NCBI RefSeq assembly: GCF_000518545.1
Contig: NZ_KI912454.1
Coordinates: forward strand, 22,748 to 64,653
Length of the DNA stretch: 41,906 nt
Reading direction: 5' to 3'
From: Hallella seregens ATCC 51272
Lineage (GTDB): Bacteria > Bacteroidota > Bacteroidia > Bacteroidales > Bacteroidaceae
In this document: one piece after another, positions 1-9,279 of the stretch
How the letters are laid out: every line of letters begins with the position of its first letter
Position numbering within the stretch: position 1 is the stretch's first letter
Made by a program: the position numbers and the translations under genes
The notes under the pieces: generated by a model
Seen by the model: the letters and a program-made list of their open reading frames with translations, nothing else
Told to the model about the DNA's origin: nothing
Databases searched by the model: none

Positions 1-126
1 CCATTCCTTTGGCGTTTCGTGGGCCCCACGAAGGCTTCCCGGCCATTCCTTTGTCGTTTCGTGGGCCCCACGAAGGCTTCCCGGCTATTCCTTTGGCGTT
101 TCGTGGGCCCCACGAAAGTCTCCCGA
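1..126. repeat. Tandem 42-bp palindromic repeat, array 1 (three units)
   Basis: Three units of 42 bp lie at 1-42, 43-84 and 85-126; the array may continue left of the window. Each unit carries the 17-bp palindrome TTCGTGGGCCCCACGAA (8-bp arms, one-base centre), followed by GGCTTCCCGG or a variant and then CATTCCTTTG. The third unit is diverged (AAAGTCTCCCGA) and the array decays into CTTTCCTTTCATGG. The unit is a multiple of three, so open frames run through it, including one reading VGPTKASRPFLWRF per unit. I see no start, ribosome-binding site or family match that would make these real proteins. The same family, in the same orientation, forms array 2 at 28787-29093. Confidence 0.93.
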
Positions 127-340
127 CCTTTCCTTTCATGGTATTTCCGTAGGGGCTGGCCTCCGTGCCGGCCCGCACGCCCGTCAGGCCGTTCCTCCGC
201 CTCCATCCCCATCGGGCGTTCGGGACAAACGGAACCACACTTTCCTCCGAACCCTTGCAAGACCGTTCGGCGCGGCGCCCCCCATACCATAAAGAGTGTA
301 AAAAAGTACTTGTTCGCTTGCGAAATAACAGGATATTCCG
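127..340. other. Non-coding stretch between repeat array 1 and the Fur-type gene
   Basis: No convincing gene is visible. The open frames that cross this stretch run in from the repeat array and have no family resemblance or initiation signals. The left part is GC-rich; the right part becomes AT-rich as it approaches the promoter at 318-348. Confidence 0.5.
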
Positions 341-348
341 TATCTTTG
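318..348 (+). promoter_or_regulatory. Bacteroidetes-type promoter for the Fur-family gene
   Basis: TTG at 318-320 (-33 box) and TATCTTTG at 341-348 (-7 box, consensus TAnnTTTG) are 20 bases apart. The ATG at 395 lies about 40 bases downstream. This is a motif match only. Confidence 0.65.
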
Positions 349-394
349 CACCGTAGTTGTAAACACTACAAGATAACAAGTTAAGACAAGAAAA

Positions 395-814
395 ATGAAG
401 CAGGAAGCATACGACAGACTGGTGGACTGCGGGCTCCGCCCGTCGATGCAGCGCATCGCCATCATGGACTATTTGCTCACACACCACACGCATCCCACGG
501 TGGAAGACGTTTATCAGGGTATCGTCAAGGAGATTCGCACGCTGAGCCGCACCACGGTGTATAACAGCTTGCGGCTGTTTTCTGAGCACAATGCCGCCCA
601 GATGATTACCATCGACGAACATCGGGTGTGCTATGATGGCGACGTTCATCCGCACGTGCATTTCTATTGCCGCAATTGTGGCCGGGTGTTCGACCTCCTC
701 GACGAGGATGTCCCTCACCTGAGCGGCCCCCGCAAGATAGAGGGAAACATTGTCGACGAGATTCAGCTCTACTACAAGGGCGTCTGCCACGACTGTGCCT
801 CGAAGCAGGCCTGA
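395..814 (+). CDS. Fur-family metalloregulator (Fur or PerR type)
   Basis: A 139-residue DNA-binding repressor of the Fur superfamily, which senses iron, peroxide or zinc and acts as a cytoplasmic dimer. The N-terminal winged helix contains RTTVYNSLRLF at about 52-62. The dimerisation domain has the HPHVHF metal-ligand cluster at about 85-90, followed by two CxxC pairs (YCRNC at 91-95, CHDC at 131-134) that hold structural zinc in Fur/PerR proteins. The length is normal. The start at 395 is the first ATG after a good promoter. It is a single-gene unit, convergent with the PBP1A gene. PerR and Fur cannot be separated by eye: the residue usually used to distinguish them is not decisive here, so no symbol is given. 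Confidence 0.92.
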   Translation: MKQEAYDRLVDCGLRPSMQRIAIMDYLLTHHTHPTVEDVYQGIVKEIRTLSRTTVYNSLRLFSEHNAAQMITIDEHRVCYDGDVHPHVHFYCRNCGRVFDLLDEDVPHLSGPRKIEGNIVDEIQLYYKGVCHDCASKQA

Positions 815-861
815 GTCTGCTTGTCGAGGGGTAGGGGACAGCCCGCCCTCATGCAAAAAAG

Positions 862-907
862 GAAAGCCTTGCCTCATTTCCTTCTTGGGGGATGGGGCAA
901 GGCTTTC
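862..907. terminator. Convergent terminator-like hairpin after the Fur-family gene
   Basis: A 12-bp perfect stem (GAAAGCCTTGCC at 862-873 with its complement at 896-907) encloses a 22-base loop. AAAAAA lies on the left and a T-rich run (TCTCTTT) on the right, so it could work in both directions. It lies between two convergent genes. Confidence 0.7.
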
Positions 908-962
908 TCTTTGGGGCAACCGTCCGGTGCCGGCAGGGCTGCGATGGTATGAATATGAAACA

Positions 963-988
963 GGCGGACGTGCAAGGGCACGTCCGCC
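963..988 (-). terminator. Hairpin terminator for the PBP1A gene
   Basis: A perfect 11-bp stem (GGCGGACGTGC at 963-973 and 978-988) with a four-base loop sits 31 bases beyond the PBP1A stop codon. On the minus strand it is followed by TGTTTCATATTC, a moderate U-rich tail. Confidence 0.7.
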
Positions 989-1019
989 CGTGGCTTGTTC
1001 ATGACGTCTGGCCAAGGGG

Positions 1020-3563
1020 TTACAGGTCGTCGAAGTTCACCTCCTCGGTAGAGCGGCGACGCTTTTCGGTCTTGCCGTCCGTGCCTTTGCTCTCTTTCGG
1101 CTCCTGCGTCGGCGCGGCGGTGGTCTTACCCTCTATGGGGTTGCCATTCTCGTCGAGGAAGATCTCTTGGTCGGAGACGATAGTGCTGTCGCTGTGTATG
1201 CTATCGTTGTGGACGGGGGGATAGTAGCTCTGGCACATATACATGTCCGGTGTGATGCCGGCGTCGTCGGGCTTCTTGAACTTGCCGTGATACTTCTTGA
1301 ACGCCGGGTCGGCCAGCACGGCCTGCATGAAGTAGCCCGTGATGGGAAGTGCTGTGCGCGATCCCTGCCCCAGTGCGCCCGTGCGGAAATGAATGCTGCG
1401 GTATTCGCCGCCCACCCAGGCACCGGCCACCAGATTGGGCGACACGCACATGAACCAGGCATCGGAGTGGTTGTTGGAGGTGCCGGTCTTGCCGCCAAAT
1501 TCAGTGTCGCGATATTTGCCCACGTAGCCCCAGAGGCTCTGGCTCGTGCCGCCGGGCTCGCGCATGCCGCCCTGGAGCAGCTGCTGCATGAGGAAAGCAC
1601 TCTTGTAGGGGATGACCTGCTCGCCCCGGCTGTTGCTGTTGAAGACTTCGTGGCCGTCCTTGTCGACAATGCGGGTGACGAGCACGGGGTCGTGGTGCAT
1701 GCCGTTGTCGGCCACGGTGCAATAGGCATTGGTCATTTCCAGCAGGGTGACGTCGCTTGAACCAAGGGCCAGCGAGGGGGCGTCGTCGAGCGGGCTCTTG
1801 ATGCCCATGGCCTTGGCCGTGGCAATGATGCGCTTGATGCCCATTTCCTGCCCCAGACGAACGGCCACAGAGTTGATACTCTTGGCAAAGGCACTCTTGA
1901 GCGGCATGGAGTCGCCGGAGAAAGAGCCGTTGGCATTGCCGGGGGTCCAGGTGGTCATTTCGTTTTTCTTCTTGTCGAACACCTGCATGGAGATATACTC
2001 GTCGCGACGCTTGTCGCAGGGCGTGAGGCCCTGGTTCATGGCCTCGGTGTAGACAAAGAGCTTGAACGTGGAGCCGGGTTGGCGTTCGGCCGTCACCTTG
2101 TCGTACTTCCAAGCCTTGAAGTCAATGTCGCCCACCCATGCCTTCACGGCACCGGTCTGCGGCTCCATGGCCACCATGCCGCAGTGCATGAATGTAACCA
2201 TGTACTTGATGGAATCTTCGGAAGTGAGGTTTTTGGTGATGGTGCCCTTGCTGTAGTCGAACACCTTCACCGGGTGTTTCCACTCCTTGTAATAATAGCG
2301 CACGGAGTCGGGATTGTTGGGGAACCGCTCCTGAAGGGCCTTGTAGAAAGGCTGCCGCTCGGCAATCTTGTCGATGAAACCGGGGATGGGCTTGCCGTTC
2401 TCGTCACGCCAAGGCTCTTGGCGCAGCCAGTTGGTGTCCTGCGTGCGGTAGATGCTCCAGTGATTGTTGAAGTTCTGCTGCACCAGCTTCATCTGTTTCA
2501 TGGCGGCCTCCTCGGCATACTTCTGCATGCGGGTGTCGATGGTGGTGTATATCTTGAGACCTGCGCTGTAGAGGTCGTAACCGTTTTCTTCGCACCAAGG
2601 TTTCAGGTAGTCGGCAACGGCCTGGCGGAAATACATGGCCTGACCGTCGTAGTTCTCCTCCATCTTGAACTTGAGTTGGATGGGAAGTTGCTGCAAGGAG
2701 TCGCACGCCTCACGCGAGAGGTCGCCATGGGCCCGCATGTTGGCCAGCACGGTGTTGCGGCGTGACTTGCTGTTCTCGGGGTTGGTCCTGGGATTGTAGA
2801 GCGTGGTGGCCTTGAGCATGCCAACGAGCACGGCAGCCTCCTCGGTGGTGAGGTCTTTGGGAGTCGTGTCGAAATAGGTCTTGGCCGCAGTCTTGATGCC
2901 GTAGGCGTTGGAGCCGAAGTCCACGGTGTTGGCATACATCGTGATGATTTCTTTCTTGTCGAACACAGTCTCCAGCTTGGTGGCGATAATCCACTCCTTG
3001 CTCTTGACGATGAGAATCTTCAGCCCCGGGATTTTGCCCAGCAGACCGGTGGAATACTGGGAGCGCACGCGGAACATGTTCTTGGCCAGCTGCTGCGTGA
3101 TGGTCGAGGCGCCACGCCCGTCATGACGGAGCACGGCATCCTTCATGGCACCCAGGATGCCCACGAAATCCACGGCCATGCCGCGCGGCCGCTGGTAGTA
3201 GCGCTCGTCCTCAGTGTCGATGAGGGCCTTGAAGAATGCAGGGGCCACCTCGTCGTACTTGACGGGCGTGCGGTTCTCATTGAAGTATTTGCCAATGAGC
3301 TGTCCGTCGGCACTGTAAATCTCAGAGGCTTGGCTGGTCTGCGGATCCATAATGCCCGAGAAATAGCCGGGGCTGCGGCCGAAGAGCCATAAAAAGTTGA
3401 TGTCTACAGCACCCAGATAGAGGATGAAGACAATAATACACGACGTGATGCCGACAAGTGTCTTGGTGTACCACGCCCGTCCGCGATACAAACCCTTGTA
3501 CCATGGCCAGAAGTTGCGTCCTTTACGCCACACCCAGGCGGCGAATGTTTTTATCTTTCTCAT
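1020..3563 (-). CDS. mrcA: Penicillin-binding protein 1A (bifunctional glycosyltransferase/transpeptidase)
   Basis: A class A PBP of about 847 residues that polymerises lipid II and cross-links peptidoglycan at the outer face of the inner membrane. A basic cytoplasmic N-terminus is followed by one membrane anchor (about 35-52). The GT51 domain shows TEDERYYQ (about 117-124) and GASTITQQLAKN (151-162). The transpeptidase domain has all three motifs: STFK (about 498-501, nucleophile Ser), SIN (562-564) and KTGT (692-695). The C-terminal tail is Lys/Glu/Thr-rich and probably disordered. The start at 3563 (MRKIKTF) is preferred over an in-frame ATG at 3596 because the basic, aromatic segment typical of these proteins begins there; this is not certain. 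A promoter-like site lies upstream at 3632-3639, so it may be transcribed apart from miaA. Confidence 0.95.
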   Translation of the reverse strand: MRKIKTFAAWVWRKGRNFWPWYKGLYRGRAWYTKTLVGITSCIIVFILYLGAVDINFLWLFGRSPGYFSGIMDPQTSQASEIYSADGQLIGKYFNENRTPVKYDEVAPAFFKALIDTEDERYYQRPRGMAVDFVGILGAMKDAVLRHDGRGASTITQQLAKNMFRVRSQYSTGLLGKIPGLKILIVKSKEWIIATKLETVFDKKEIITMYANTVDFGSNAYGIKTAAKTYFDTTPKDLTTEEAAVLVGMLKATTLYNPRTNPENSKSRRNTVLANMRAHGDLSREACDSLQQLPIQLKFKMEENYDGQAMYFRQAVADYLKPWCEENGYDLYSAGLKIYTTIDTRMQKYAEEAAMKQMKLVQQNFNNHWSIYRTQDTNWLRQEPWRDENGKPIPGFIDKIAERQPFYKALQERFPNNPDSVRYYYKEWKHPVKVFDYSKGTITKNLTSEDSIKYMVTFMHCGMVAMEPQTGAVKAWVGDIDFKAWKYDKVTAERQPGSTFKLFVYTEAMNQGLTPCDKRRDEYISMQVFDKKKNEMTTWTPGNANGSFSGDSMPLKSAFAKSINSVAVRLGQEMGIKRIIATAKAMGIKSPLDDAPSLALGSSDVTLLEMTNAYCTVADNGMHHDPVLVTRIVDKDGHEVFNSNSRGEQVIPYKSAFLMQQLLQGGMREPGGTSQSLWGYVGKYRDTEFGGKTGTSNNHSDAWFMCVSPNLVAGAWVGGEYRSIHFRTGALGQGSRTALPITGYFMQAVLADPAFKKYHGKFKKPDDAGITPDMYMCQSYYPPVHNDSIHSDSTIVSDQEIFLDENGNPIEGKTTAAPTQEPKESKGTDGKTEKRRRSTEEVNFDDL

Positions 3564-3631
3564 AATCGTTGTATCTCGTTCTAATTGGTTTATCATGCAG
3601 ATGCCATGTCACAGTGGCTGTTTCTCCTGTA

Positions 3632-3639
3632 CAAAAGTA
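3632..3639 (-). promoter_or_regulatory. Putative -7 box for the PBP1A gene
   Basis: The minus strand reads TACTTTTG, matching TAnnTTTG, 69 bases before the preferred start. No clear -33 box was seen. It lies in the gap after miaA, whose stop codon is at 3653. Confidence 0.45.
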
Positions 3640-3652
3640 CAAAAAAGTGTGG

Positions 3653-4570
3653 TCATGAAATGGCTGCGTCAATTGTTTTTAAGATATATTCAACATTGTC
3701 GGGAGGCAGCCAGATGGTGGTCTCGTCTTTCTTGAACCATGTCATTTGCTTGCGCATATACCTGCGTGTATTGGACTGGATTTGACGGATGGCCTCTTCC
3801 CGGGGAATCTTCCCGTCGAAATAGGCAAACAGCTCTTTATAGCCCACTGTGTTCAGGGCATTGAGCCCCTGAAGGGGATAGACGGTGCGTGCCTCCTGCT
3901 CGAGCCCGTCGGCCATCATTTGGACGACACGCTGGTTGATGCGTTCGTAAAGCTCTTCGCGGGGACGCGTGAGTCCGATTTTGATGATGCGGAAAGGCCG
4001 TTGCTTGTGGCTGTTGGTGCGAAAGGAAGAGTAGGGCTTGCCGGTCATGTGGCAGATCTCCAGTGCATGAACGACGCGTCGCGGATTCTGCAGGTCGACG
4101 ATGGCCCAGTGTTCCGGGTCGAGCCGTTGGAGTTCGGCGGCCAAGGCTGGCAACCCTTCTTGCTGGAGACGCCGCTTCATGATGGCACGCGTCTCGTCGT
4201 TGACAGTGGGAATATCGTCGATGCCATTGCATACGGCATCAATGTACATCATGCTTCCACCAGTCATGATGGCAATGTCATGGGGCGTTCCGTCGGCCTG
4301 TCCACTGAATAATCGGTCGAGCAGCGAGAGCACATCTTGTTCAAAGAGCGCAGCATTGTAATAGTCGTCGAGATGATGGTTGCCTACAAAATAGTGCCTG
4401 ACACGCTGTTGTTGCTCTGGGGTGGGGGCTGCCGTACCAATGGGGAGTTCGGCAAAGATTTGTCGGGAGTCGGCATTGATGATGGGCGTTCCATAGTGTT
4501 CGGCTATGCGAAGACACAGCTCCGTTTTTCCTACACCTGTGGGACCGAGAACAACGATGAGTGTTTTCAT
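3653..4570 (-). CDS. miaA: tRNA dimethylallyltransferase MiaA
   Basis: A 305-residue enzyme that transfers dimethylallyl from DMAPP to N6 of A37 in tRNAs reading UNN codons. The N-terminal P-loop GPTGVGKT (about 9-16) is followed by the DSRQIF substrate motif (about 34-39). The [11 protein letters not shown] helix lies in the middle and the basic C-terminal part has [11 protein letters not shown], a family hallmark. Length is standard. It lies 45 bases downstream of lpxA on the same strand, so it is probably the last gene of the lpx operon. The ATG at 4570 begins directly with the first beta-strand ([11 protein letters not shown]), which fixes the start. Confidence 0.97.
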   Translation of the reverse strand: MKTLIVVLGPTGVGKTELCLRIAEHYGTPIINADSRQIFAELPIGTAAPTPEQQQRVRHYFVGNHHLDDYYNAALFEQDVLSLLDRLFSGQADGTPHDIAIMTGGSMMYIDAVCNGIDDIPTVNDETRAIMKRRLQQEGLPALAAELQRLDPEHWAIVDLQNPRRVVHALEICHMTGKPYSSFRTNSHKQRPFRIIKIGLTRPREELYERINQRVVQMMADGLEQEARTVYPLQGLNALNTVGYKELFAYFDGKIPREEAIRQIQSNTRRYMRKQMTWFKKDETTIWLPPDNVEYILKTIDAAIS

Positions 4571-4615
4571 GCAGTGGGTATCCTCTGCGTGTACCGAAAG
4601 TCTGTGCAGTATACC

Positions 4616-5386
4616 TTATCGGATGATACCGCGTTTGGAGGAGGAAACAAAATCAATGATATATTGAATCTCTGGTATGAGCTGGAGATTCTTCTGAATC
4701 TCTTCGATGCCTTCGGCAAGCACTCCTTTGCTGTAAAGCAGACGGTAAGCCTCGTGGATGAGCTGAATCAGATCGTTGCTGAAGCCACGGCGGCGCAGTC
4801 CTACCAGATTGATGCCAGCATAGCGAATGGGTTCCTTGCCGGCGATGATGTAGGGTGGGATGTCCTGACTGAACCGGCTGCCGCCCTGAATCATCACGTA
4901 GCTGCCTATCTTGCAGAACTGATGGCAGAGCACCTCGGCACTGATGATGGCATTATCGTCGACAGTTACTTCGCCGGCAAATTTGGTGGAATTACCGATG
5001 ATGAGATGGTTGCCCAGCACACAGTCGTGGGCCACGTGCATGTTCTCCATGAGAAGATTGTTGCTGCCTACCTTGGTCGTTCCTTTGGAGGCTGTGCCAC
5101 GAGAAATGGTCACATTCTCGCGGATGCTGTTGTTGTCGCCAATCTCGCACAGAGTTTCCTCGCCCTTGAACTTCAGATCCTGTGGCTTGGTAGACAGGCT
5201 GGCACCGGGGAACACCTCGTTGCCGTTGCCGATACGGGCACCGAAATTAATCGTTACACTATTCTGAAAGACGTTGTTGTCGCCGATGACGGTGTTGCGG
5301 TCAATATAGCAGAAAGGGCCGATGACATTGTTCTCACCCAGCTTGGCCTCGGGATGCACAAAGGCTAAAGGACTTATCTGATTCAT
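4616..5386 (-). CDS. lpxA: UDP-N-acetylglucosamine acyltransferase LpxA
   Basis: A 256-residue cytosolic homotrimer that catalyses the first step of lipid A synthesis, O-acylation of UDP-GlcNAc. The N-terminal two thirds are isoleucine-patch hexapeptide repeats forming a left-handed beta-helix. The catalytic histidine is in HVAHDC (about 117-122, probably His120). The C-terminal helical domain (about 190-256) is complete. Only six bases separate it from lpxC-fabZ, so the two genes are almost certainly cotranscribed. Confidence 0.97.
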   Translation of the reverse strand: MNQISPLAFVHPEAKLGENNVIGPFCYIDRNTVIGDNNVFQNSVTINFGARIGNGNEVFPGASLSTKPQDLKFKGEETLCEIGDNNSIRENVTISRGTASKGTTKVGSNNLLMENMHVAHDCVLGNHLIIGNSTKFAGEVTVDDNAIISAEVLCHQFCKIGSYVMIQGGSRFSQDIPPYIIAGKEPIRYAGINLVGLRRRGFSNDLIQLIHEAYRLLYSKGVLAEGIEEIQKNLQLIPEIQYIIDFVSSSKRGIIR

Positions 5387-5392
5387 GATTGT

Positions 5393-6784
5393 CTATTTGT
5401 TCTTGATGATTTGAGCGGTAAAGGTGGCCTCGGATACGACGTGATCGCCCACAAACATGTAACCTTTCATGGAACTGATGCCGTGGCGGACGGGCTGAAG
5501 CAACTCTACGCGGAAAAGCAGGGTGTCGCCGGGAACCACCTTGTGACGGAACTTGACATCGTCTATTTTCAAGAAATAGGTGGACCATTTCTCAGGTTCT
5601 TCCAGTTGGCTAAGCACCAACAGGCCTCCACACTGGGCCATAGCCTCAATTTGAAGTACGCCTGGCATGATGGGCTCATCGGGGAAATGGCCCTGGAAGA
5701 AAGGTTCGTTGGCTGTGACATTCTTTACACCCACAATACTTGTAGCTCCCATGGCCACAATCTTGTCAACGAGCTGCATCGGGTAGCGGTGGGGCAGGAG
5801 CTGGCGGATGTGGATATTGTCCATCAGTGGTTCCTCGTTGGCATCGTAGATGGGGGCCTGCACCTCGTGTTTCCGAATCTCCTTACGCATGAGACGGGCG
5901 AACTTGTTGTTGATGGTGTGTCCGGGGCGCGTAGCCACGATACGACCCTTGATGGGTTTGCCAATCAAGGCCATGTCACCAATCACATCCAGCAGCTTGT
6001 GGCGTGTGCACTCATTGTCCCACATGAGCGGTTTGTGCTGGATATAGCCAATCTTGGTCGCATCCATGTGGGGAACCTTGAGCAGGTCGGCCAGTTTGTC
6101 GAGCTTGTTTTGCTCCACTTGCCGCTCATAGATGACGATGGCATTGTCCAAGTCGCCTCCTTTGATGAGATTGGCCTCCAGCAAAGGCACAATATCGCGT
6201 ACAAAGACAAAGGTGCGTGCCGGAGCTATTTCCTCGGCATAGCTGTCCACGTTGTCGAGCGTGGCAAACTGGCTGCTGATGAATTTCGACTGGAATGAGC
6301 ACATGGCCGTAATAGAGAAGTCCTGGTCGGGGAGAATGGTGATGCAGGAGCCTGTGTCCTCGTCCTTGATTTCGATTTTCTTGCGAATGATATAATAGTC
6401 CTTGGGGGCATTCTGATCAACGATGCCCACTTCGCGGATATGCTCAACATAAAGGGCTGCAGAACCGTCAAGAATAGGAAATTCGGGGCCGTTGACCTGG
6501 ATGAGACAGTTGTCAATCCCCAGTGCATAGAGTGCAGAAAGCCCATGCTCTACGGTAGAAATGCGTGCGTTGCCTTTCTGTAGTACAGTACCACGCTGGG
6601 TATCGGTCACGTTTTCGGCAACGGCTTCAACGATGGGCTGCCCGTCAAGGTCTATACGCTGTATTTTGTAGCCTGTATTTTCAGGTGCCGGATTGAAAGT
6701 TACCGTAAGGCTTAAACCTGTATGCAGTCCCTTGCCAAAGAGAGAGAAACTCCCTCCCAGTGTCTTTTGTTTAGCGGTATCCAT
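5393..6784 (-). CDS. lpxC: Bifunctional UDP-3-O-acyl-GlcNAc deacetylase / 3-hydroxyacyl-ACP dehydratase (LpxC-FabZ fusion)
   Basis: A 463-residue natural fusion. The LpxC domain (about 1-305) performs the committed, zinc-dependent deacetylation of lipid A synthesis. Zinc ligands are visible as VEHGL (His80) and RHKLLD (His262, Asp266), and the general acid as RPGHT (His290). The FabZ domain (about 315-463) dehydrates 3-hydroxyacyl-ACP; it shows [11 protein letters not shown] (His332) and [20 protein letters not shown] (about 365-384). The fusion is standard in Bacteroidetes and places the two enzymes that compete for the 3-hydroxyacyl pool on one chain. The gene lies 11 bases after lpxD. Confidence 0.97.
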   Translation of the reverse strand: MDTAKQKTLGGSFSLFGKGLHTGLSLTVTFNPAPENTGYKIQRIDLDGQPIVEAVAENVTDTQRGTVLQKGNARISTVEHGLSALYALGIDNCLIQVNGPEFPILDGSAALYVEHIREVGIVDQNAPKDYYIIRKKIEIKDEDTGSCITILPDQDFSITAMCSFQSKFISSQFATLDNVDSYAEEIAPARTFVFVRDIVPLLEANLIKGGDLDNAIVIYERQVEQNKLDKLADLLKVPHMDATKIGYIQHKPLMWDNECTRHKLLDVIGDMALIGKPIKGRIVATRPGHTINNKFARLMRKEIRKHEVQAPIYDANEEPLMDNIHIRQLLPHRYPMQLVDKIVAMGATSIVGVKNVTANEPFFQGHFPDEPIMPGVLQIEAMAQCGGLLVLSQLEEPEKWSTYFLKIDDVKFRHKVVPGDTLLFRVELLQPVRHGISSMKGYMFVGDHVVSEATFTAQIIKNK

Positions 6785-6795
6785 ATTCTTCTTAT

Positions 6796-7830
6796 CTATT
6801 TATTCTTCCTAAATTTTTCTACCTCTTTTTGTAATGCGTTCAGCTGCTTGTACATGTCTGGCAGTTTTCGCAAGATGGCCTGACTCTTGAAATAGGTCAG
6901 CTTGGGCATGGGGGGGGTGCCAATGAGCATTTGATTGCCTTTAATGGAGCCGGGCGCACCCGACTGGGCTCCGAGCATGACACGGTCACCGATGGTAATA
7001 TGACCGGATACGCCAACTTGTCCACCAAACATACACCACTGTCCCACTTTTGTGGAGCCGGCAATGCCTACCTGTGCTGACATCACCGTATTCTGGCCAA
7101 TGTCGGTATTGTGGGCGATCTGCACCAAATTGTCGAGTTTCACACCTTTCCTGATATAGGTGGAACCCATTGTGGCACGGTCCACACAGCTGTTGGCTCC
7201 AATCTCCACATCGTCTTCGATGGTTACAATACCAATCTGGGGAATCTTGTCGTAACTGTCGCCGTTGGGTGCAAACCCGAACCCGTCAGCACCAATGACA
7301 GCCCCTGCATGCAGAATAACATTATTACCAATGCGACAGTCATGGTAGATGGTAACGTTGGGGTAGACGATGCAGTTGCTTCCTATGGTGACATTCTCAC
7401 CAATTGTAACATGGGGATAAATCTGGCATCCCTCGCCAATCTCTGCTCCCTCCGCAATATAAGCAAAGGCACCGATATACACATTCTCGGGCACCTTGGC
7501 TTGGGGCGACACGTAGGCCAGCGGATCAATGCCTGTTTTCTTGGGCTTGGTTGATTCGTAGAGCTGAAGCAACCTTGCTACACAGTCGCGGGCATTCTTC
7601 ACGCGAATTAATGTGGCTGATACCGGGCGGTCAATCGTCAGGTTCTCATCGACCAAAATGATCGACGATTTTGAGTCATAAATATAATGGAGATATTTGG
7701 GGTCTGCCAAAAAAGAAATGGCTCCGGGAGTGCTTTCTTCTATTTTCGCAAAAGTGTGGACACTTACATTCTCATCGCCTTCTACCTTTCCTTGGATAAA
7801 TAGGGCAATTTGCTTTGCGGTAAATTCCAT
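6796..7830 (-). CDS. lpxD: UDP-3-O-acyl-glucosamine N-acyltransferase LpxD
   Basis: A 344-residue trimeric acyltransferase for the third step of lipid A synthesis. The N-terminal uridine-binding domain (about 1-100) is followed by a long hexapeptide-repeat beta-helix (about 105-310) and a C-terminal helix. The catalytic His is in IAHNTDIG (about His240, equivalent to His239 of E. coli). It is the first gene visible in the order lpxD, lpxC-fabZ, lpxA, miaA. A putative promoter is at 7858-7865. In many Bacteroidales an HD-domain hydrolase precedes lpxD. Here a broken permease and an IS element lie upstream instead, so the ancestral upstream neighbour may have been lost. Confidence 0.97.
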   Translation of the reverse strand: MEFTAKQIALFIQGKVEGDENVSVHTFAKIEESTPGAISFLADPKYLHYIYDSKSSIILVDENLTIDRPVSATLIRVKNARDCVARLLQLYESTKPKKTGIDPLAYVSPQAKVPENVYIGAFAYIAEGAEIGEGCQIYPHVTIGENVTIGSNCIVYPNVTIYHDCRIGNNVILHAGAVIGADGFGFAPNGDSYDKIPQIGIVTIEDDVEIGANSCVDRATMGSTYIRKGVKLDNLVQIAHNTDIGQNTVMSAQVGIAGSTKVGQWCMFGGQVGVSGHITIGDRVMLGAQSGAPGSIKGNQMLIGTPPMPKLTYFKSQAILRKLPDMYKQLNALQKEVEKFRKNK

Positions 7831-7857
7831 AATTGAAATCTAATTTTAATATCTGTG

Positions 7858-7865
7858 CAAATATA
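7858..7865 (-). promoter_or_regulatory. Putative -7 box for the lpx operon
   Basis: The minus strand reads TATATTTG, matching TAnnTTTG, 28 bases before the lpxD start. No good -33 box is apparent at the usual distance. Confidence 0.5.
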
Positions 7866-7998
7866 CCAAATTATTCCCTAATCCATGAAGAATTGCCTTA
7901 TATTTTGCAAGAAAAGTATACGACAGGCTAAAAGTTAGGTTCTAAATGAAGAGGAGAATCCATACTTCGATAACTTAAAATGTTGGCTTAATCTTTTC

Positions 7999-8273
7999 TT
8001 ATACCGTAATAATAAGCCAAATCGACACGGCGATCATGATGCCAGCGACAATACGTTGATAGCGTTTCTTGTGGGCATAGCGGATAAGAGCAATGCGATG
8101 AAGTTGCCGACCATCATGGCACAGCCGATAAAAAGGCCGTTGAGGAAGATGCTCCAACTCATCAGATTGAACCTGCCATAAGTAATGGCCTTGACGATGT
8201 GCATGGAAGCAGCTGCAGCCGCCTCGCTGACAATGTAGGCCACAGGAGTAAGATTAAGGGTGAGGAACACGGC
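7999..8273 (-). pseudogene. C-terminal remnant of a TSUP (TauE/SafE-type) permease
   Basis: The minus strand encodes about 90 residues typical of the C-terminal half of TSUP anion permeases (SEAAAAASMHIVKAITYGRF, then a membrane helix). The reading frame breaks at about 8078-8085. Before the break the frame reads GNFIALLL; after a one-base shift it continues RYAHKKRYQRIVAGIMIAVS and ends at a stop at 7999-8001. The N-terminal half is missing: coding sequence stops where the IS terminal repeat begins at about 8274. No permease sequence was recognised on the other side of the element. The gene is therefore truncated and frameshifted. Confidence 0.75.
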
Positions 8274-8365
8274 TGGAAAATCCAATGTAAGATGCCCCCT
8301 AAAACCAAGCGATTCTATCCCCTTGTGCCAAAATAATCCTGCCCATTGATTCCAATATAAAAATG

Positions 8366-8398
8366 CCCCTGTCAGACAATGTCCGGCAGGGGATTTTT
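8366..8398 (+). terminator. Terminator-like hairpin upstream of istA
   Basis: CCCCTGTC at 8366-8373 pairs with GGCAGGGG at 8385-8392 (one G-T pair) and is followed by ATTTTTTC. It sits inside the IS left end, before istA, where it could block transcription entering the element from outside. Confidence 0.5.
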
Positions 8399-8447
8399 TC
8401 GTAGATTTGATACCCGTCTTGACCGGTGGGATAAAATCATTTCTACT

Positions 8448-9278
8448 ATGACAACAAAGATAGCAAACATTCTCCAGTGTTACGCATTGGGGATGGGGAT
8501 AAAGCAGATAAGCAGGAGCTTTGAGCTGTCCCGCAACACGGTGCGCAGATATGTGCGCCTGTTTCAAGAGTGTGGCATACCGATAAAGGAACTGGCAGCC
8601 ATGCCTTCCGCCCGCATCCAGGAGATGTTCTCCGAGTGTGTTGGCCGCAACAGGGTTCCGTCACAACGCCAACTTGAGCTTGAGGCACTTCTTCCTGCGT
8701 ATGCCGCCCGACTTAGTCGCCGGGGTGTAACAGTGAAAACCTTGTACGAAGAGTACCGCGAAACACATCCTAACGGATACAGACATGCCAGTTTCGGCAA
8801 CTATCTCATGCGCTACCGCATGGTAACGCATGTTATAGGGCATGTCGAGCATTATGCCGGAGACTAGATGTACATCGACTTTGCCGGCGATAAACTTGAG
8901 GTAGTTGACAGTGAAAACGGCGAATGCCGCAGCGTTGAAGTGTTCGTGGCCATACTTCCATGCAGCCACTATACCTACTGCGAGGCGGTCTGGTCCCAGT
9001 CAAGGCAGGACCTGATCAGGGCGTGTGAGAACGCCCTTCATCTTTACGGCGGGGTTCCGATGGCGATAGTACCTGACAACCTCACCTCAAGGCCGCCGTG
9101 ACCCGTAGCGACCGCAACGAGCCTGTAATCAACGAGGAGTTTACAGCATTTGCCGAACACTATGGATGTACCGCATATCCCGCACGGGTACGTCATCCAA
9201 AAGACAAGGCCTTGGTGGAGTCACCTTCCAGCTTCACCATTACAGTGTACCGAAAGAGTATATAGGCAAACGTGTCGA
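8448..9278 (+). pseudogene. istA: Broken IstA transposase (IS21 family)
   Basis: The start at 8448 (MTTKIANILQCYALG) opens a normal IstA helix-turn-helix, with ISRSFELSRNTVRRY at about 23-37. Three kinds of damage are visible. A TAG at 8865-8867 interrupts HVEHYAGD-MYIDFAGD where the second copy in this window has CAG (Gln). A frameshift lies near 9090, after VPDN, and the frame resumes as KAAVTRSDRNEP. A deletion joins HPKDKALVE at about 9220 directly to the far C-terminal HHYSVPKEYIGKRV, removing the middle of the DDE domain. The protein cannot be active. Confidence 0.85.
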
Positions 9279-9279
9279 A

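Noticed and set aside
5411..6298. 295-codon frame antisense to lpxC-fabZ
   Set aside because: Shadow of a confidently identified essential gene; no independent support.
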